Made by a program: the position numbers and the translations under genes. This document shows, piece after piece, positions 8,687 through 17,894 of a stretch of 49,731 bases of DNA. The notes below the pieces were generated by a model that had not been told where the DNA came from, did not search any database, and worked only from the letters and a program-made list of their open reading frames with translations. The stretch is taken from NCBI GenBank assembly GCA_041748615.1, contig JBGTCY010000325.1:1-49731 (forward strand), in the 5' to 3' direction. The DNA comes from JBGTCY01 sp041748615. GTDB lineage: Bacteria; Bacteroidota; Bacteroidia; Chitinophagales; CAIOSU01. How positions within the stretch are numbered: the stretch's first letter is position 1; each line of letters opens with the position of its first letter.

Positions 8687-9424
8687 ATCGCGTTTCTTAT
8701 GCACATGCGGCACTAAAATTCCAAATGCCGCTCCGGTCGCATACCCGGTGATGATGTCGGTCGGGAAATGTTTTCCCGCGCAATAACGCAACACTCCCAC
8801 GATTGCCGGCAAGAGCGCAGCCGAAGTCCACATCAATGGTTTCAAATGTGAATTGGGATTCAAGTCAGAATAAACTTTTGCCATAAAAAAAGAAGAAGAA
8901 GCCACTAATGAAGTGTGACCGGAAAAGAATGAGCGCGTGGCATCTTTTTTAAGTTTCATTCCCGCATCGGCAGCGTCATTGTATAAAAACGGGCGATGAC
9001 GTTTCGTAAGTTCTTTTACCAAATTCGTGACTCCCGCGGTCAGGAATAAAGTTTCCGCATACAACAAACTCACATACCGTTCCTGCCTCACATTTTCATT
9101 GATTAAAAGCAAAGCCGGCATCACTAAAGACGAATACATCAACACATCACTTGCGGTTGCGCTGCCCGGTGACCAGCGATGCGTGGCGCTGCGGTCAAAC
9201 CGCCAGACATCTTCACGCTTCAGTTGCATGATGTGTTCCGGTGTGGGCGCTTCATTCTTTTTTCCGATGAAATAGGAGGCGGTCAGCGTGCCCAGCCCCA
9301 ACGCTCCAATTGGAATATCTGTGTAATATTTTAATTGATAAACATGTTGCGCGCTGACCTGTGAAAAATGGACACCGGTCAGCAGGAGGAAAACTGTGAG
9401 AATTAAAGAAATACTTTTTTTCAT
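8675..9424 (-). CDS. PAP2-family membrane phosphatase
   Basis: This 249-residue protein has a signal peptide or first membrane helix (ISLILTVFLLLTGVHFSQVSAQ). The three acid-phosphatase motifs are present in order: KELTKRHRPF (KxxxxxxRP), FFSGHTS (SGH) and RYCAGKHFPTDIITG (SRxxxxxHxxxD-like, with the leading Ser replaced by Arg-Tyr context). Such enzymes dephosphorylate lipid phosphates or undecaprenyl diphosphate at the membrane. The start at 9424 (MKKSIS) is chosen because the longer frame up to 9499 reads through a dispersed intergenic repeat. The 3' end overlaps the convergent hydrolase gene by 12 bases. Confidence 0.85.
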   Translation of the reverse strand: MKKSISLILTVFLLLTGVHFSQVSAQHVYQLKYYTDIPIGALGLGTLTASYFIGKKNEAPTPEHIMQLKREDVWRFDRSATHRWSPGSATASDVLMYSSLVMPALLLINENVRQERYVSLLYAETLFLTAGVTNLVKELTKRHRPFLYNDAADAGMKLKKDATRSFFSGHTSLVASSSFFMAKVYSDLNPNSHLKPLMWTSAALLPAIVGVLRYCAGKHFPTDIITGYATGAAFGILVPHVHKKRDLQR

Positions 9425-9460
9425 TAAAAATAATTTTTGGGTAGTTCTAAAAATCACCTC

Positions 9461-9500
9461 AATCTCCTTCTCCTTAGGAGAGGGCAAGGGATGAGGCAAT
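9461..9500. repeat. CTTCTCC/GGAGAGGG intergenic palindrome family
   Basis: CCTCAATCTCCTTCTCCTTA then GGAGAGGGCAAGGGATGAGG can fold on itself (CCTC...GAGG with inner CTTCTCC/GGAGA). A similar element, with CCCCTTCTC pairing GAGAAGGGG, is at 45089-45122. It lies between the outer inverted segments GTTCTAAAAAT and ATTTTTAGAAC. No gene is seen here. Confidence 0.45.
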
Positions 9501-9541
9501 CAAAAAGAACAATTTTTAGAACTGCCCTTGTCTTAAAACAA

Positions 9542-9570
9542 TTCACGCCAGGTGGTTTGCCTGGCGTGAA
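9542..9570 (-). terminator. Stem-loop terminator after the T9SS gene cluster
   Basis: An 11-bp perfect stem, TTCACGCCAGG (9542-9552) with CCTGGCGTGAA (9560-9570), and a 7-base loop. On the minus strand it follows the stop of the 712-residue T9SS protein by about 32 bases and is followed by TTGTTTTAAG, a weak U-rich tail. It probably ends transcription of the minus-strand cluster. Confidence 0.6.
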
Positions 9571-9601
9571 CATAAGATTTTAAAAACTGAAAGTCAATTC
9601 A

Positions 9602-11740
9602 TCAATAAACAGCGATTCTCTTATTTACTGAACCTTCCGCAGTGGAAAGTTTCAAAAAGTAAGTTCCTTTCGAAAGATTTTTTAAGCTGACCGGGAAAAT
9701 GTTTTTACCAAAACTGCCATTTTCCACTCTTGACAAAATACGCTGACCTTGCAAAGTGAAAATTTCTACTGTCACAACCTGAATGTTTTGCAATTCAAAT
9801 GCGACATCAAAATTTCCGCTGTTTGGGTTGGGATAAACGACCAATGAATTTTCAAGGATGTTGATTTCATTAATGCCTACCGCGTTGAACACTCCGATGG
9901 TAGCCACTTGATCGCAACCATTGCCATCCACCGCAGTGACGCTGTAGTTGCCAAAGTTAGAAGCTGTGATGGTCGCGGTGGTTTCACCGGATGACCACTG
10001 GTAAGAAGCATAACCGGAAGTAGCCGCCAACTGAACACTTTCACCCGCATTAATGGTAGTAGTGCCGCTGGGAGTAATCGTCAAAAATCCGCTTACGGAA
10101 CGCACCGGCAGATTGATGGTCATTGGGATGCTTGCCTCAAAATTGTCAAAGCCAGGTACAGGAACAGGAATCGGCAGGTTGAATGCAATCGTGGCTAATA
10201 CTGTTACAGTGTAATCACGAGCCTGGTCACACACACCGTTGCCACAAAGTTTGATACATCCCCACTGCGTTTCAGCGGGATATAATGAAGGATAATAAGT
10301 GCAGTTTCCTCCAATCTGGTCGCATTCCCAGTTTACACCTACCGGTAATCCGGTGACTGTAATCGTGATTTGGTCAACAGGAACTTGCATGGCGGGGAGA
10401 AATCCGATAAAATCAGTCAGGTTGCCCAAACCCGGAATATTGATATCCGGAATATCCGCGTTTTGAATTAACAACTGAGAACTGATGGTTTCAGGAACAT
10501 AAAAAGTAAAACTTTCATCATAGTTCGTTCCGAGAGTCAGTTGAGGCAATGCCGCCTGGCAAACTTTCGGGTCCACTCCGCTGCAACCGGTTTTATTTAA
10601 AAGACATTTACCGGTGCATGGTCCGTCACAATTTATATTATCTATGATAACGGCAACGGTATCATTGCTGGTGCAGGTTCCATTTCCTACAGTTAAAACA
10701 AATTCTGTGGTCGAAGCCAAATTAAAAACAACAGGATTGTTCACCGTATCATCACTCAGATTGGAAGTCGGAGTCCATGAGAAAGAGTCTCCACCGGAAC
10801 CGATCAATTGTAATATCTGGGAAGCACAAACAGTTGAATCAGTTCCCGCATTTGCCTCTAACAAAAACAATTCTACAGAATCCGTTTGCACACAACCATT
10901 TGCATCTTCCACAGTCAGAGAATATGTTCCGGCAGCAGTGGCTGCGATAGAAGCTGTGTTGTCACCGGTTGACCAATCATAAATCGAATAGCCCGAAGCA
11001 TCCAGGGTAATGGAACTGCCCGCACCGGAAGGACACAAATAACTTGTTCCAGCAGTATTGGCGATTTCAAGGATATCATAACCGGTTGCCATTTCAAAAA
11101 AAGCGGCTTGCGGGAAAGGTAATGCAACCGTATCCGGTAAAAAGTCGCTTGGGTTGATACCAAAGCCTGCGAGCAATCCGAAAATCTGGTCAAGTGGGGG
11201 AGCAAACTGAAGTGTGTCCACACCGCGGATATCCAACAGATAGGTAAAATTGAAAATGACCGGTGTAGTATCCTGAGGTGAACACGGAAATCCGCAAATT
11301 TTTGCGCAACCGTACTGTGAAGCGGAATTTCCCTGTACCGGGAAATATTCACAACTGTTGGGCGCAAGATTACATTCCCAGTTCAATCCTACAGGCAATC
11401 CAATTACTGTATCTAATGAGGCTTCAAAAAGATAGAGCGTTGTGGAGTTGGCAAACTTGATGGTATCAAGTGTGATATTCACAATGGGAATGGTGATGGG
11501 TTGTGGAAGTACAAATTCAGTTAATACGATTTGAGCCGGAAGATAAAAAGTGACGCTTTCATCATAGAAAACTCCCACGTTTCCTGCCGGTAAGGAATCG
11601 GGACAAATTGCGCCAAAAAGACCGGTACATCCGGTGGTGTCAATATTGCAGGCTGTACATCCGCCACCCGCATAAGCATTATTAAAACTGATGGCAGTAA
11701 AAAGCAGGGTTGCAAAGAATGCCGAAAAAATCTTTTTCAT
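9602..11740 (-). CDS. T9SS-exported cell-surface protein with two copies of a Cys-containing domain
   Basis: 712 residues. Signal peptide 1-24 (FSAFFATLLFTAISFNNAYA). Residues about 28-230 and 370-555 are two copies of one domain marked by a GCxG..P....G..YDES.TFY.P pattern, then GLPVGLNWEC, a YFP/YYP turn, and YGC.K.CG. Between and after them are Ig-like modules with YDWSTGDNTASI and YQWSSGETTATI signatures (about 235-365 and 556-620). Residues about 630-712 form a type A T9SS sorting domain: VVYPNPNSGNF, then GTYFLKLSTAEGSVNKRIAVY-type end. The domain is shared with the three genes upstream. Function is unknown; adhesion or surface-layer roles are guesses. Confidence 0.82.
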   Translation of the reverse strand: MKKIFSAFFATLLFTAISFNNAYAGGGCTACNIDTTGCTGLFGAICPDSLPAGNVGVFYDESVTFYLPAQIVLTEFVLPQPITIPIVNITLDTIKFANSTTLYLFEASLDTVIGLPVGLNWECNLAPNSCEYFPVQGNSASQYGCAKICGFPCSPQDTTPVIFNFTYLLDIRGVDTLQFAPPLDQIFGLLAGFGINPSDFLPDTVALPFPQAAFFEMATGYDILEIANTAGTSYLCPSGAGSSITLDASGYSIYDWSTGDNTASIAATAAGTYSLTVEDANGCVQTDSVELFLLEANAGTDSTVCASQILQLIGSGGDSFSWTPTSNLSDDTVNNPVVFNLASTTEFVLTVGNGTCTSNDTVAVIIDNINCDGPCTGKCLLNKTGCSGVDPKVCQAALPQLTLGTNYDESFTFYVPETISSQLLIQNADIPDINIPGLGNLTDFIGFLPAMQVPVDQITITVTGLPVGVNWECDQIGGNCTYYPSLYPAETQWGCIKLCGNGVCDQARDYTVTVLATIAFNLPIPVPVPGFDNFEASIPMTINLPVRSVSGFLTITPSGTTTINAGESVQLAATSGYASYQWSSGETTATITASNFGNYSVTAVDGNGCDQVATIGVFNAVGINEINILENSLVVYPNPNSGNFDVAFELQNIQVVTVEIFTLQGQRILSRVENGSFGKNIFPVSLKNLSKGTYFLKLSTAEGSVNKRIAVY

Positions 11741-11774
11741 GACGATTGATTTAATTTTTTTTAATGAGCTGATT

Positions 11775-12875
11775 TTAATGAATAATAATTTTTCTTGAAA
11801 CCGAAAATACGACTGAACGAATATTTATTAAATAAACACCGGCTTCAAGCGGGGGCAAAGATACTTTTTTAATACTTTCCGAGGTATTGCTCTCCATCTT
11901 TTCTTCATGAATTAATCTGCCGGTGTTATCTGAAATGGTAATTGTAATTTCTTTTTCAAATGCAGGAAAGAGGATATTCAAATCCCCCGATGCAGGAACC
12001 GGAAATATTTTCAGGTTTTTTTCAAACGAGGTAAATTCATCAACTGTTGAAGGCAGCAACACCGTCACTCCGATCGTATCTTCCTGAGTGCAACCATTTT
12101 CATCTTCCACCTCAACCGTATAATTCGCGCTGCCGGTGGGTTCAATGGTGATAGACGCTGTAGTGTCGCCCGTTGACCAAAGGTATGATGAAAAACCTGC
12201 CGTGGCGGTCAGCGTAATCTCTTCTCCCAAACTGATAATGGTTGGTTTGTCGGCAACCACGCTGAGGGGCGCGGCATTGCCCGCGTTTACGGTAAGTCCA
12301 ACTGAAAATATTTCCTCCATCGGCAATTCATTTGCAATCGGAAAAGGAAATGGAAAAGGGCTTCCTCCACCGTTGAGGGCATCTAAGAAATCCTGCCCGT
12401 TGTAGATGTAATCAAATTTGAAAGTAAGCGGGAAATTCCCGGATGTTTCACAGTCATTCATGCCGCAAATGGTCACGCATCCATGCTGCGCGTTGAAGCC
12501 GGGGAGATATTGGCAATTATTCGCGGATGAATCACACTCCCATTGCAATCCGGGAGGCAGTCCTTCAATCGCCTTTAATTGTACGCGGATAACATCTAAC
12601 GTGATGACCGAAGGAAAACCCGGCAGGGCGATTGGAAATAAATCCTGAGTTTGCACCGCCAGCCTTCTCGGAAACCTGAACGAAATCTGTTGTTCAAAAG
12701 CGGCTCCCGCTTCTCCGTCATTGAGTGTCACCACACAAACCTGTCCGTTTGAAGCCGAATCACATTCCGCAATCATAACTTGACAACCCACACACTGGCT
12801 GTACGAATGATGTGAGCAGAAAATCCCTGTCAGCAACATCAAAATACACTTTAAATTTTTTCTGAAAAATATCAC
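11775..12875 (-). CDS. T9SS-exported surface protein, single-domain paralogue
   Basis: 366 residues. Signal peptide about 1-27 (ILMLLTGIFCSHHSYSQ). Residues about 28-200 carry one copy of the shared domain (CVGCQVM, then EGLPPGLQWECDSSANNC, then HGCVTICGMNDC). An Ig-like module follows (SSYLWSTGDTTASITIEPTG, about 230-272), then a T9SS C-terminal sorting domain (LKIFPVPASGDL ... GVYLINIRSVVFSVSRKIIIH). It starts inside the stop of the upstream paralogue (4-base ATGA overlap) and ends 34 bases before the next paralogue, so the genes are probably translated from one message. Confidence 0.82.
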   Translation of the reverse strand: MIFFRKNLKCILMLLTGIFCSHHSYSQCVGCQVMIAECDSASNGQVCVVTLNDGEAGAAFEQQISFRFPRRLAVQTQDLFPIALPGFPSVITLDVIRVQLKAIEGLPPGLQWECDSSANNCQYLPGFNAQHGCVTICGMNDCETSGNFPLTFKFDYIYNGQDFLDALNGGGSPFPFPFPIANELPMEEIFSVGLTVNAGNAAPLSVVADKPTIISLGEEITLTATAGFSSYLWSTGDTTASITIEPTGSANYTVEVEDENGCTQEDTIGVTVLLPSTVDEFTSFEKNLKIFPVPASGDLNILFPAFEKEITITISDNTGRLIHEEKMESNTSESIKKVSLPPLEAGVYLINIRSVVFSVSRKIIIH

Positions 12876-14359
12876 TGTGAAACAATTTTTTTAATCACTG
12901 AAAAATCCTTGCCTGTCATTTTTAAAAAATAAATTCCTTTAGCTTCCTGTGAAATATCCAACTGGAAAGCCGAATCATTCCCTTCAATCAAGCCCGATGT
13001 AATCAAATCACCCTGAATTGAAAAGACAGCATAATTCAAATCCGTTTTTGAAAGAGCTTCCGCCAGAGCAATTTGGTAGATTCCGGTACCCGGATTGGGA
13101 TACACCTCTACTTTCATTTTTCCGGACATTAAATCCTCTATCCCTACCGTGAGATTGAGTGTTTTGGTAATTGTGTCTGACAATCCGCAAACATTGGAAG
13201 CAATCAATGTGATATCATATACCCCAAACTGCGTGTATTGATGAGACGGATTCGATTGTGTGGATGAGTTGCCGTCACCAAAATCCCAGAGAAAGTTATC
13301 AGCATGAGAAGATGAATTTGTAAATAAAACCGAAAGCACATTAATTATCGGGTCATTAAAATTGGCAACCGGGTCGAGCGTGTCAATTTCTATGTGTACC
13401 GTTTCCGTGTTCACGCAGTTTTCCAAAGTTGCTTCCACAGTGTATGTCTCTGAAGAAGTCAGCGAAACCATCGGATTCGGAATATCGGTGGCGCTTAAAC
13501 CTGTTGACGGAGTCCATGAATAGGATTGACCACCTTCAGCCACTAACTGAATGGTACCCCCCGGACAGATAGCAGTGTCCGGAGTTACAATCAGAAAAGG
13601 TGTAGCGATGTAGGAGATTTCAACAGAATCAATTACACTGAAATTAAAATTATCCGTTACTGTCACGCGATACCAGCCCGGGTTTGTCGGGAGTAGCATC
13701 GGGTCTGGCGCATTGGAGTTCGTGAGATTAACTGCCGGACTCCATGAGTAGGAATAGGGCGGCATTCCTCCGCTTACGGAAGTATAAAGCGGGACAGTAT
13801 CACCCACACAAAATGAACGTTCGCTGCGGGCATTCACATAAAGTAAAAAAGGCGCGTCCGTATTTACACATGGGTCACCGGCATTAATCACAGTGAGGCT
13901 GTAACCTAATCCGTAATCCGAAAGAAATTGAGAATCCGCCTGAATTTGAATGGGACCTAAACCAAAGTCAACTATCAATGTTGCATAAATTCCCAAATAA
14001 TAAACACCGGGAGCCGCGTTGGTCGTACCCTGCACCCTGACACATCCGTTTTCGCCTGTATTATAAAAACATCCGGGAGTGTTGCAGATCGTAGTGATTC
14101 CGTCAGGCAGGTTTCTGATTGAATCAATCGCCACGGAAATAATTGTAACATCACCGGGCAGTCCGATTAACGAACCGGAAATGATATCAAAGTTTTTAAA
14201 CAGAATCACTTCATTATAATATAACCCGCGCTCCACACAATCCAGCAAAGTATCCGCGGGGAAAAATCCCACTTGCTGAATCGAAGGGTCGGGATTACAC
14301 TGGCTGTAACTTTTCAGATAAAACGAAAAAATCAGAAGGGTAAAAAGTACTTTTTTCAT
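12872..14359 (-). CDS. T9SS-exported surface protein with Ig-like and PKD modules
   Basis: 495 residues. Signal peptide 1-19 (VLFTLLIFSFYLKSYSQ). The shared domain occupies about 20-165 in its shorter form (CNPDPSIQQVGFFPADTLLDC.ERGLYYNEV; NLPDGITTICNTPGCFYNTGENGC). Two Ig-like modules follow (SYSWSPAVNLTNSN and SYSWTPSTGLSATD), then a PKD domain (FLWDFGDGNSSTQSNPSHQY, about 350-400) and a T9SS sorting domain (VEVYPNPGTGIYQI to the end). Its stop overlaps the start of the next gene by 4 bases. First gene after a strong terminator. Confidence 0.82.
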   Translation of the reverse strand: MKKVLFTLLIFSFYLKSYSQCNPDPSIQQVGFFPADTLLDCVERGLYYNEVILFKNFDIISGSLIGLPGDVTIISVAIDSIRNLPDGITTICNTPGCFYNTGENGCVRVQGTTNAAPGVYYLGIYATLIVDFGLGPIQIQADSQFLSDYGLGYSLTVINAGDPCVNTDAPFLLYVNARSERSFCVGDTVPLYTSVSGGMPPYSYSWSPAVNLTNSNAPDPMLLPTNPGWYRVTVTDNFNFSVIDSVEISYIATPFLIVTPDTAICPGGTIQLVAEGGQSYSWTPSTGLSATDIPNPMVSLTSSETYTVEATLENCVNTETVHIEIDTLDPVANFNDPIINVLSVLFTNSSSHADNFLWDFGDGNSSTQSNPSHQYTQFGVYDITLIASNVCGLSDTITKTLNLTVGIEDLMSGKMKVEVYPNPGTGIYQIALAEALSKTDLNYAVFSIQGDLITSGLIEGNDSAFQLDISQEAKGIYFLKMTGKDFSVIKKIVSQ

Positions 14360-14375
14360 GACACACGCTTTTTTT

Positions 14376-14416
14376 AAAAATTTCTGCCCCCCTCTTGAAT
14401 CAGAGGAGGGCAGAAA
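14376..14416 (-). terminator. Intrinsic terminator between T9SS paralogues
   Basis: A 15-bp stem with one mismatch, TTTCTGCCCCCCTCT (14381-14395) with AGAGGAGGGCAGAAA (14402-14416), and a 6-base loop, followed on the minus strand by TTTTTAAAAAAAG. It lies 39 bases past the stop of the 413-residue paralogue, and separates that gene from the three-gene block downstream. Confidence 0.75.
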
Positions 14417-14454
14417 ACTTGTTTGAATTAAATATTTATTCTAAAAAACATTAC

Positions 14455-15696
14455 TTAGTGTAACACTAATTTTTTCACTCCAAAACCATTCTCTGAATTC
14501 AGTTGCAACGTGTAAACGCCTTTAGGCATTGAACTGAAATCAAGCTGTTTTTGAATGGTTCCGCCAACATTGAGGATTCTTTCATTCCACACATTTTTTC
14601 CGCTGAGGTCAAATAATTTCAACTCATAAGAATCTACAGAAACGTCCGTTGAAAAATTGAAAAAGACATTCCCGTTGGAAGGATTTGGATACACATCAAA
14701 AGTCAGACTGTATTCTATGGAAGTAATGAAAACACCGGTAACATTCACCTGCTGAGTTGCCGTGTTCGGACCACAGGCATTAGAAGCGGTAAGCGTGATG
14801 GTGTAATTGCCATTCGCAGAATAAGAGTGCGCGGGTGGAGTTTGACCGGTTACATCCGCTGAACCATCACCCCAGTTCCAACTGTAGGTCGTAGTGCCTG
14901 AAGGTGTGGAAGTATTGGTTACGGAAACGGAACCACCTGAAACATTGGCGGTAAAAGCTGCCGAAGGAGTTGAGAGTGTGCCGACAGTCGCGCTTGCGGT
15001 AGCGGTACCATTATCAGCGGTAACCGTGACAGTATAACTTCCGGGACCAACGGTAACAGCCTGAGTAGTCGCTCCGTTTGACCAACTGTAAGTCGGGTTA
15101 GTGGCGTTGGTCGCATCAGCAGTCAGCGTGGTAGTGCCTCCAGCGCAAGCTGAAGTGGTGCCGGAAATCGTAACCGCAGGCGGAGGTCCGCAAGGCGCTC
15201 CCTGCTCAATCACTCTCAGCGAATAAGTGATTCCGAGCGTGCCCAAATCTAATGGTCCGAGCGTTTGAGGACCACCCGGGAACAATGGCAGAATCGGTGG
15301 AACGGTAACATTCGCGGTGATGGAGACCGCCAGGTTGTAAGTACCTGCCGGGTCGTTAGTTGTGCCGCTCAAATTAATACAACCCGCGCCTCCACCGGGA
15401 AACTGGCAGTTAGTCGGTGTGCAGGTATAGTTGATACCCGTTGGCTGTCCGGTGATGTTATTGATAGTCACCGTGTTGATGGTCACTGTCACCGCGATAC
15501 CGAACAACGAAGTGTCGAAAGTAGCGGGCAGGTTAATTTGAATGACCTCGCTGTAAGGTAGCCCTCTTTCAATACAGGGCAACTGGTCAGCGGGTGGATA
15601 GAATCCCATGCCGGTAATTGATGGGTCAGGACATTGTGAGAATCCGCTTGGAACAAGGGCTAAAAAAGCAATGATGGTGAAGAAAATCCTTTTCAT
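14455..15696 (-). CDS. T9SS-exported surface protein with Ig-like and PKD modules
   Basis: 413 residues. Signal peptide 1-20 (IFFTIIAFLALVPSGFSQ). The shared domain lies at about 21-170 (CPDPSITGMGFYPPADQLPC.ERGLPYSEV; GQPTGINYTCTPTNC; GCINLSGTTN), closest to the copy in the neighbouring 495-residue protein. An Ig-like module (TYSWSNGATTQAVTVGPG) and a PKD domain (TYSWNWGDGSADVTG ... YTITLTASNACG) follow, and the chain ends in a T9SS sorting domain (FDVYPNPSNGNVFFNF ... GVYTLQLNSENGFGVKKLVLH). It is the most upstream gene of the cluster, with its own terminator. No function can be assigned beyond secretion to the cell surface. Confidence 0.83.
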   Translation of the reverse strand: MKRIFFTIIAFLALVPSGFSQCPDPSITGMGFYPPADQLPCIERGLPYSEVIQINLPATFDTSLFGIAVTVTINTVTINNITGQPTGINYTCTPTNCQFPGGGAGCINLSGTTNDPAGTYNLAVSITANVTVPPILPLFPGGPQTLGPLDLGTLGITYSLRVIEQGAPCGPPPAVTISGTTSACAGGTTTLTADATNATNPTYSWSNGATTQAVTVGPGSYTVTVTADNGTATASATVGTLSTPSAAFTANVSGGSVSVTNTSTPSGTTTYSWNWGDGSADVTGQTPPAHSYSANGNYTITLTASNACGPNTATQQVNVTGVFITSIEYSLTFDVYPNPSNGNVFFNFSTDVSVDSYELKLFDLSGKNVWNERILNVGGTIQKQLDFSSMPKGVYTLQLNSENGFGVKKLVLH

Positions 15697-16088
15697 GTGT
15701 GTGTTTTGTTTTTTGGTTAAAAATTTCAGGGCGTTAATTTATAAAAAATAATCGGAGAATCATAATATCCCGCGTTGAAGTTGGCAAAATTTTGACATTT
15801 CTGTGAATGAATGCGAAATGTGAAGGGGTAAATACCCCGGATGACATGAATGATAGTCAGTCAATTTGAGCTTGTCGAAGGTTGGCGCAAGATTGGACAA
15901 GGGGCTGGGAGTGTCATGCCGGACACCTTCTATTTTTGAAAAGGGGCGGGGGATGAAGCATCTTTCTCGTGCAAGTATTGAGGCGATTGTCCGATCGAAA
16001 GCCTGCTTGCGCACTCGCCTGTACGGTGAATAAGGCTGCATGTAAAAATGTTTAGCGCTCATTTTTCAGCATTTCATTTTGTATCTTT
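15697..16088. other. Intergenic region between divergent T9SS genes
   Basis: 392 bases without a convincing gene. It must hold promoters for both flanking T9SS genes. TATCTTTA at 16082-16089 is one mismatch from TAnnTTTG but overlaps the start of the plus-strand gene. A GAGCTTGTCGAAGG motif (15867-15880) resembles common dispersed Bacteroidota repeats. A 100-codon minus-strand frame (15760-16062) has no family character and is not called. Confidence 0.4.
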
Positions 16089-17606
16089 ATGAAAATGAAA
16101 AGATTTAGATTTCATAAAAATTTCATCCGGTTCCTGCTTTTATTCAGCGCGTTACTATTTTACTTTCCTTCAAAAGCGCAACACTATAAAACCGTTTACC
16201 CGAACAGCGAAAGTTATTTCATCAATCAAAACGGATTGATAAAGGCAATCTATATTGATTCGTCAGTGGTTGTTGCATCAGACACCTTTTATTTCAACTT
16301 CAACAGCATTAGAGTGGATACCCTTAATTGCACTCCTGTACCGGGTTATGACGATAACGCTTACACTCCGTATGGCGCTTCATGGCTCGGGAAATATGTG
16401 ATGATTCAGCCTGATGGCTACAACCTTTTTTTTAATAAATCAGGCGATACCATTTTCATCAAAACCCAAGCAGAGTTAAATGACAGTTGGAAACTCTTCA
16501 TGTATCAAAACGGGGAATTTATTGAGGCTACAGTCAGTGAGATTTCCATAGACACATTCTTCGGTTTGATAGACTCAACCAAAACCGTATCACTTCAATT
16601 GAAAGACAGTCTTGAAAATGATGTGCAGCACGATATTAATTCAAAAACATTGGTATTGAGCCAACATCACGCGTTGCTGAAAACTTTTGACTTTTATGAA
16701 TTTCCCGGTGAAACCATGCAATATGCTTTTACCGATAAAAAACGATTAACCAACCGCGAGGTTTATGATTTTGAAATTGGAGATGAAAGACAGGTGTATG
16801 GTTCACGTTCAGTATTTTATTACTCTATCAGAAGATACAAACATGAGGTGATTTTAGATAAATATTTTTCCTCTCAACAAGACACCCTCTTTTATAAAAT
16901 TCAAATAAAAATTATAGAATATGAACGGATACTTTATGAGATACAAGACACAACGGTGTTTATAGAAAATGTAACTATTGACACAATAATATCTGCACAT
17001 ACCCGGCTAGATGAGCCTATCATCATGTTCATGCCGGAAGAGAGTATTAGTGACAATGATTTATACGATTATTTGCTTTACTCCATAGATACATTTTTAA
17101 GTGGAAAAAGATATATGATTTATGGCAATTGGAGCAAATCTCCGTTAGACTTAGGGAATGATACCTGTTGGCAGGGAATGGGAGATGGTCAATTCGAAAA
17201 AATAATTTACATTGAAGGTTTGGGTACACTTTATGACAGTTTTTCAATAAGCGGGCATTATCGGGAAAGTATTATTTACTATAAAAAAGGAACAGAAATC
17301 TACGGTGAATTTTATACCTATCTGGAAGAAACTCCGGAATTAAAAATACAGGCATCCATTTATCCCAATCCAGTTTCCCATTCCGCAAATGTTGAATTTA
17401 CGCTCGCAACAGAGGATGCAATTTCAATCAGCTTATTTGATATGTACGGCAAGAAAATAAAATCTTATTTGGAAAACGAAAAAATGCCGCCCGGCAAAAA
17501 CCATCACTTTATCGCTTTCCCGGAAATTCCGCAAGGCATATACCTTCTCGAGATTGCATCAGAAAGCAGCCGCACAAGTTTAAAGGTAGTGAAGACGGGG
17601 TATTAA
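16089..17606 (+). CDS. T9SS-exported protein of unknown function
   Basis: 505 residues. Signal peptide about 1-31 (FIRFLLLFSALLFYFPSKAQ). The large central part (about 32-415) is rich in Tyr, Asp, Ser and Ile, mostly beta by appearance, and I do not recognise it. Residues about 423-505 are a T9SS sorting domain (ASIYPNPVSHSANVEFTL ... GIYLLEIASESSRTSLKVVKTG). It shares no domain other than the sorting signal with the cluster upstream. The MKMKRF start follows TATCTTT, a near-consensus -7 element, so the leader would be extremely short. Confidence 0.75.
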   Translation: MKMKRFRFHKNFIRFLLLFSALLFYFPSKAQHYKTVYPNSESYFINQNGLIKAIYIDSSVVVASDTFYFNFNSIRVDTLNCTPVPGYDDNAYTPYGASWLGKYVMIQPDGYNLFFNKSGDTIFIKTQAELNDSWKLFMYQNGEFIEATVSEISIDTFFGLIDSTKTVSLQLKDSLENDVQHDINSKTLVLSQHHALLKTFDFYEFPGETMQYAFTDKKRLTNREVYDFEIGDERQVYGSRSVFYYSIRRYKHEVILDKYFSSQQDTLFYKIQIKIIEYERILYEIQDTTVFIENVTIDTIISAHTRLDEPIIMFMPEESISDNDLYDYLLYSIDTFLSGKRYMIYGNWSKSPLDLGNDTCWQGMGDGQFEKIIYIEGLGTLYDSFSISGHYRESIIYYKKGTEIYGEFYTYLEETPELKIQASIYPNPVSHSANVEFTLATEDAISISLFDMYGKKIKSYLENEKMPPGKNHHFIAFPEIPQGIYLLEIASESSRTSLKVVKTGY

Positions 17607-17817
17607 AAATCAGGTAATAATTTGTGATAATAATGTTTGCTGAAAGATTCAATCTGTAAGGACATGACTCAAGCAAATACAACTTTCATATCAGCAGTGT
17701 AATGTGAAATCAAAAAAAATCCCACAAACCTCATTTCCTTTCCTACACCAATCGTCCCTCGTCCTCGAAATTTCTCTGCCCCAAGCAGTTAACAGTCTGA
17801 CCATCATCCCCTGTTTC

Positions 17818-17880
17818 ATAGATATCAGAGGGGATTCAGTCACGCCCAAATAGGCGGACGGAATGACAAAGCAATAAAGT
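17818..17880. repeat. Dispersed short repeat, family 'GGGATTC...GGAATGACAAAGCAAT'
   Basis: Second copy of the element at 4071: GAGGGGATTC at 17830, then CAGTCACGCCCAAATAGGCGGAC (GTCnGCC-type stem), then GGAATGACAAAGCAATAAAG. It sits just past the stop of priA in the 288-base gap before it, which holds nothing else that I can identify. Confidence 0.55.
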
Positions 17881-17894
17881 GTTCTACTCAATAC

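Noticed and set aside
8675..9499. Longer N-terminus for the PAP2 protein
   Set aside because: The extra residues translate an intergenic palindrome, and the signal peptide begins at 9424.
15760..16062. 100-codon minus-strand frame in the T9SS intergenic region
   Set aside because: No family character, odd composition and overlap with repeat-like sequence.
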